Assembly (NCBI GenBank): GCA_020636195.1
Contig: JACJYH010000004.1
Location: forward strand, 62,001 to 126,000
Reading direction: 5' to 3'
Origin: Lewinellaceae bacterium
GTDB taxonomy: Bacteria > Bacteroidota > Bacteroidia > Chitinophagales > Saprospiraceae
Length of the DNA stretch: 64,000 bases
Part shown: piece after piece, positions 61,472-64,000 of the stretch
Layout: every line of letters begins with the position of its first letter
Position numbering within the stretch: the first letter of the stretch is position 1
Translations under genes and position numbers: made by a program
Notes under the pieces: model-generated
Told to the model about the DNA's origin: nothing
Seen by the model: the letters and a program-made list of their open reading frames with translations, nothing else
Databases searched by the model: none

Positions 61472-62068
61472 ATGAATCGACATGTGGTTTCTCTCATTTT
61501 AATGTTTCCCATTTTTGTAAGCAGTCATTGGATCAATGCTCAGGATAAGAGCAGCACAATTCAAAGATTGCAGAGCCAAGGCTTGGTGGTGCGCGTTCCT
61601 ACGCAATCAAAAAAGATAAAGGTTCTGAAGGAAATTATTTACACCGGTGGCAAAAATGCATCTTCGGCACAGAAGCAATTATCGCAAACCATTAAGGAAG
61701 ATAGTACCCGTTTTTCAAATATTTTATGGGCATTTAAAGACAATTACAAAGCAACGAAATACGTATTTGTCCCGGATTCTCTCTATAGAAGATTTTTGGA
61801 TAATGCTTCAAATGTTTTCTTAAGTGAAGATATGCAACTTATAGATATACAAGGCATTAATAGAAGTGATATTTTTCTAATGTCTTTTACTGACAAGGAT
61901 CAATTCATCTTGACCAATGACGATGGATATGTTTTTGATGCACCTTTACCATACAAGAAAAGTATCTTTTTGAATTCCATAAAAAGGGTATTCAATTTGA
62001 AGAAATATTTAGCAACCCAAATCAAGTACTTTGAAACAAAAATTAAGAGCGCCATCAAGAATGTTTAG
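61472..62068 (+). CDS. Secreted hypothetical protein
   Basis: 198 residues. A signal peptide (MNRHVVSLILMFPIFVSSHW to INAQ) leads to a mixed alpha-beta domain with a Lys-rich N-terminal part (RLQSQGLVVRVPTQSKKIK) and VFVPDSLYRRFLDNASNVF in the middle. No family is recognised; periplasmic location likely. The 3' end overlaps the start of the VanX-like lipoprotein gene by eight bases, so the two are coupled. Confidence 0.7.
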   Translation: MNRHVVSLILMFPIFVSSHWINAQDKSSTIQRLQSQGLVVRVPTQSKKIKVLKEIIYTGGKNASSAQKQLSQTIKEDSTRFSNILWAFKDNYKATKYVFVPDSLYRRFLDNASNVFLSEDMQLIDIQGINRSDIFLMSFTDKDQFILTNDDGYVFDAPLPYKKSIFLNSIKRVFNLKKYLATQIKYFETKIKSAIKNV

Positions 62069-62780
62069 AATTTGGTTGTGCTGCATTGCCATTATTGTCC
62101 TAAATTTGAGTTGTAAACATTCGGTTGATAAAACCAATGACTTACCAGAACCTAAGGAAAACACTGCGAAAAAGGAAATTATTAAGGAAGAAGATACAAC
62201 GGAAAAGGAAATAGAAAAAACGGGTATCAATAGCGTATCCACTGAATTCGATGAGATAATTGAAGAGTATGGAATACAATTAGATATCAGGTATGCTACC
62301 AAAAATAATTTTACAAAACAACAGATTTATTCATGTGGCAAGTGTTTTCTTAGGCCTGACGTGAAGAAGAAGCTCTATCTTGCCAACCAATATTTGCGTG
62401 AAAAGTATCAATATTCTCTGAAATTATTTGATTGCTATCGACCACAACCTTACCAACAAAAACTGTGGGATGTTGTACCAAATCCTTCTTATGTGACGCC
62501 ACCACACAAAGGCTCTATGCATTCACGAGGTTCAGCCGTGGATTTGACGATAGTCGATGCTGATGGCGAAGAACTTGACATGGGTACACCGTATGATTTT
62601 TTTGGTGAGGAAGCACATATTGATTATACGAATTTAAAACCTAATGTATTGAAAAATAGGGCACTACTCAAAAAAGTTATGGAGAATTACGGATTTAGTG
62701 CGATTAGAACGGAATGGTGGCATTTTAGTTTTGTCGCCGGCAATTTTGCTTTGGATTCTTGGGTTTGGCCATGTAATTAA
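62061..62780 (+). CDS. VanX-like D-alanyl-D-alanine dipeptidase (lipoprotein)
   Basis: About 239 residues from the ATG at 62061, which starts a lipoprotein signal (MFRIWLCCIAIIVLNLSCKH). An acidic linker follows, then the M15D domain (from LDIRYATKNNF). The zinc site is intact: SMHSRGSAVDLT carries the His and Asp, and EWWHFSF carries the catalytic Glu and last His. The Arg in DCYRPQPYQQ is the usual substrate residue. It should cleave D-Ala-D-Ala dipeptide in the periplasm, for cell-wall recycling rather than vancomycin resistance (no van genes nearby). Confidence 0.9.
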   Translation: MFRIWLCCIAIIVLNLSCKHSVDKTNDLPEPKENTAKKEIIKEEDTTEKEIEKTGINSVSTEFDEIIEEYGIQLDIRYATKNNFTKQQIYSCGKCFLRPDVKKKLYLANQYLREKYQYSLKLFDCYRPQPYQQKLWDVVPNPSYVTPPHKGSMHSRGSAVDLTIVDADGEELDMGTPYDFFGEEAHIDYTNLKPNVLKNRALLKKVMENYGFSAIRTEWWHFSFVAGNFALDSWVWPCN

Positions 62781-62785
62781 TCAGT

Positions 62786-63574
62786 ATGAAACTAAAATTT
62801 TCAAAATATCAAGGTGCAGGCAATGACTTTGTCATGGTTGACCAGCGCACCACCAAGTATATTAAGAAGGGTGATGTGGATACAATAAAAAGAATTTGTG
62901 ACAGGAGATTTGGAATAGGGGCAGACGGCTTGATACTATTGGAAAATGCCAAGGACTTTGACTTTGAAATGGTGTATTTCAATAGTGATGGTAATGAATC
63001 CACCATGTGTGGTAATGGTGGCAGATGTATTGTCGCATTTGCGCAAGCAGTTGGGTGTATCAGTGGTTCTGAGACCAAATTTTTAGCGATTGATGGTCCA
63101 CACCAAGCGCAACTCCTTTCAGATGACGTGGTAAACCTTCAAATGTCAGATGTCAAAAACATACAAACGCTTGATAAGGATATCTTTACGTTGGATACCG
63201 GCTCTCCACATTTCGTGAAATTTGTCGATCAAATGCCTTCGGATATCAAGGCAGCCGGCGAAGAAATCAGATATTCTCCAACATTTAAAGAATCTGGTAT
63301 CAATGTCAACTTTGTTAAGAAAAACTATGATACATTAGACATTTGCACCTATGAAAGAGGAGTAGAAAATGAAACCTTAGCTTGTGGTACTGGAGTAACT
63401 GCGGCGGCCTTGACTGCATATTTTGGTGCTCCTAAAGGTCATTATGAAGTACAACTCGTAGCTAAAGGCGGATTGTTGTCCGTCAGCTTTTTGAAAGTGT
63501 CTGATCAAGATTTCACCGATATCTGGTTGAAGGGAAATGCTACCTTTGTTTTTTCAGGCGAAATTGAGATTTAG
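62786..63574 (+). CDS. dapF: Diaminopimelate epimerase
   Basis: 262 residues. KYQGAGNDFVMVD at the start, STMCGNGGRCIVAF (first catalytic Cys) and TLACGTGVTA (second Cys) identify DapF, which converts LL- to meso-diaminopimelate for peptidoglycan and lysine. Its TAG stop forms the first bases of the MITE that follows. It starts five bases after the dipeptidase stop, so the two cell-wall genes are one unit. Confidence 0.96.
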   Translation: MKLKFSKYQGAGNDFVMVDQRTTKYIKKGDVDTIKRICDRRFGIGADGLILLENAKDFDFEMVYFNSDGNESTMCGNGGRCIVAFAQAVGCISGSETKFLAIDGPHQAQLLSDDVVNLQMSDVKNIQTLDKDIFTLDTGSPHFVKFVDQMPSDIKAAGEEIRYSPTFKESGINVNFVKKNYDTLDICTYERGVENETLACGTGVTAAALTAYFGAPKGHYEVQLVAKGGLLSVSFLKVSDQDFTDIWLKGNATFVFSGEIEI

Positions 63575-63734
63575 AGTATGTTTAAATTTTGTTTTTGGAT
63601 AATAAAATGGAATTATTTTGAGCGAAAAAAAGCAAATTTTATTGTTGAATGTGGGCAATTCGACGAAAAATTTAACGAAATTGTAGCCAAAATAAGACAT
63701 TTTCTGCCTGAAGGATAAATTTTAAACATACTCC
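63573..63734 (-). mobile_element. Full-length 162-bp MITE-like element, copy 2
   Basis: Inverted copy of the element at 27872-28033, same length, ends AGAGTATGTTTAAA and TTTAAACATACTCC. The first two bases belong to the dapF TAG stop. The rest of the spacer to 63814 shows nothing further. Confidence 0.82.
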
Positions 63735-63814
63735 TAATTGTAGTCATGGAGACTAAATAACTAGATTGAATCGTTAAGGATTCATATATTTTATGATACA
63801 TGTTAAAGAAATAC

Positions 63815-63822
63815 TATATTTG
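63815..63822 (+). promoter_or_regulatory. -7 box (TATATTTG) for the last gene
   Basis: TAnnTTTG match, 45 bases ahead of the ATG at 63868. Confidence 0.45.
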
Positions 63823-63867
63823 TATTCATTTCCAAATTATAATTTCTAAGTTTATTAATTTTCAAGC

Positions 63868-64000
63868 ATGAAAGGTATTTTAAAACTATGCATTTTGTTC
63901 TTTTTAATCACTTTCTATTCGAAATCGGAAGGGCAAATCATCGAAAATTCAATAATTTTTGAATACGATGGACATGATATCAATACTTTCATAAAGTCAT
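63868..64000 (+). CDS. Start of a secreted protein (cut by the window edge)
   Basis: 44 codons are visible: a signal peptide (MKGILKLCILFFLITFYSKS to EGQ) and the first residues of the mature part (IIENSIIFEYDGHDI). A Bacteroidota exported protein is likely; the function cannot be seen. Confidence 0.7.
   Translation, partial: MKGILKLCILFFLITFYSKSEGQIIENSIIFEYDGHDINTFIKS

Noticed and set aside
62061..62780. VanX-like gene as part of a vancomycin-resistance cluster
   Set aside because: No vanA/vanH-like ligase or dehydrogenase is adjacent. The gene sits beside dapF, and wall recycling is the simpler role.

Overview
The window comes from a low-GC member of the Bacteroidota, most likely a Saprospiria/Chitinophagia-like lineage. 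The evidence is a porT homologue next to ubiE, C-terminal type IX secretion sorting domains, a DUF2853 protein, an HU-SPOR protein, a fused E1 alpha/beta 2-oxoacid dehydrogenase, and Bacteroidota-type TAnnTTTG -7 promoter boxes in front of many genes. The species cannot be named from the sequence alone.

Region 1-43.3 kb is mostly ordinary chromosome: a thiolase end, a bifunctional-nuclease-family protein, an ABC-F ATPase, secreted FG-GAP protein, M20 amidohydrolase, glycosyltransferase and recR, then metK, nusB, a degenerate dihydroorotase, a BatA-type protein, an rRNA/tRNA methyltransferase, PerM-type transporter, E1 dehydrogenase and tRNA-Gln. These are followed by a DegP-like protease, the glycolytic genes pgk, gap and tpiA, an acyl-CoA carboxylase, porT-ubiE-fabG, a GT39 enzyme, a MerC protein, purC, a Nudix-like protein and recX. 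A 162-bp MITE-like palindromic element (two full and two shortened copies, plus one relic end) is scattered through this part and again at 63.6 kb, often touching stop codons.

Region 43.3-56.7 kb, between recX and miaA, is a genomic island and the most interesting part. It is a degraded integron-type gene-cassette array of eight cassettes, all read on the minus strand. It is recognised by attC-like imperfect palindromes between genes and, decisively, by matching core sites: the 7-10 bases that open each cassette are the reverse complement of the bases that close the same cassette. The cassettes carry small unknown proteins (DUF1877-like, DUF6934-like with a 57-aa partner, DUF695, zinc-ribbon, lipoproteins) and one very large 4.76-kb cassette encoding a DNA methyltransferase, a NurA-domain nuclease and a HerA-type ATPase, probably an anti-phage defence module. 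Two copies of a 345-bp unit, bounded exactly by core sites, hold the 3' end of an integron-integrase pseudogene, a putative outward promoter and an att-like hairpin. One attC is split by a 251-bp remnant that looks like a group IIC-attC intron, and a second intron end closes the array. Upstream of the array lie a broken csm5-like CRISPR gene and decayed toxin-antitoxin genes.

Region 56.7-64 kb returns to core genes: miaA, an acyltransferase, a DUF2853 protein, a response regulator and histidine kinase pair, a VanX-like dipeptidase, dapF, another 162-bp MITE, and the start of a secreted protein cut off by the window edge.
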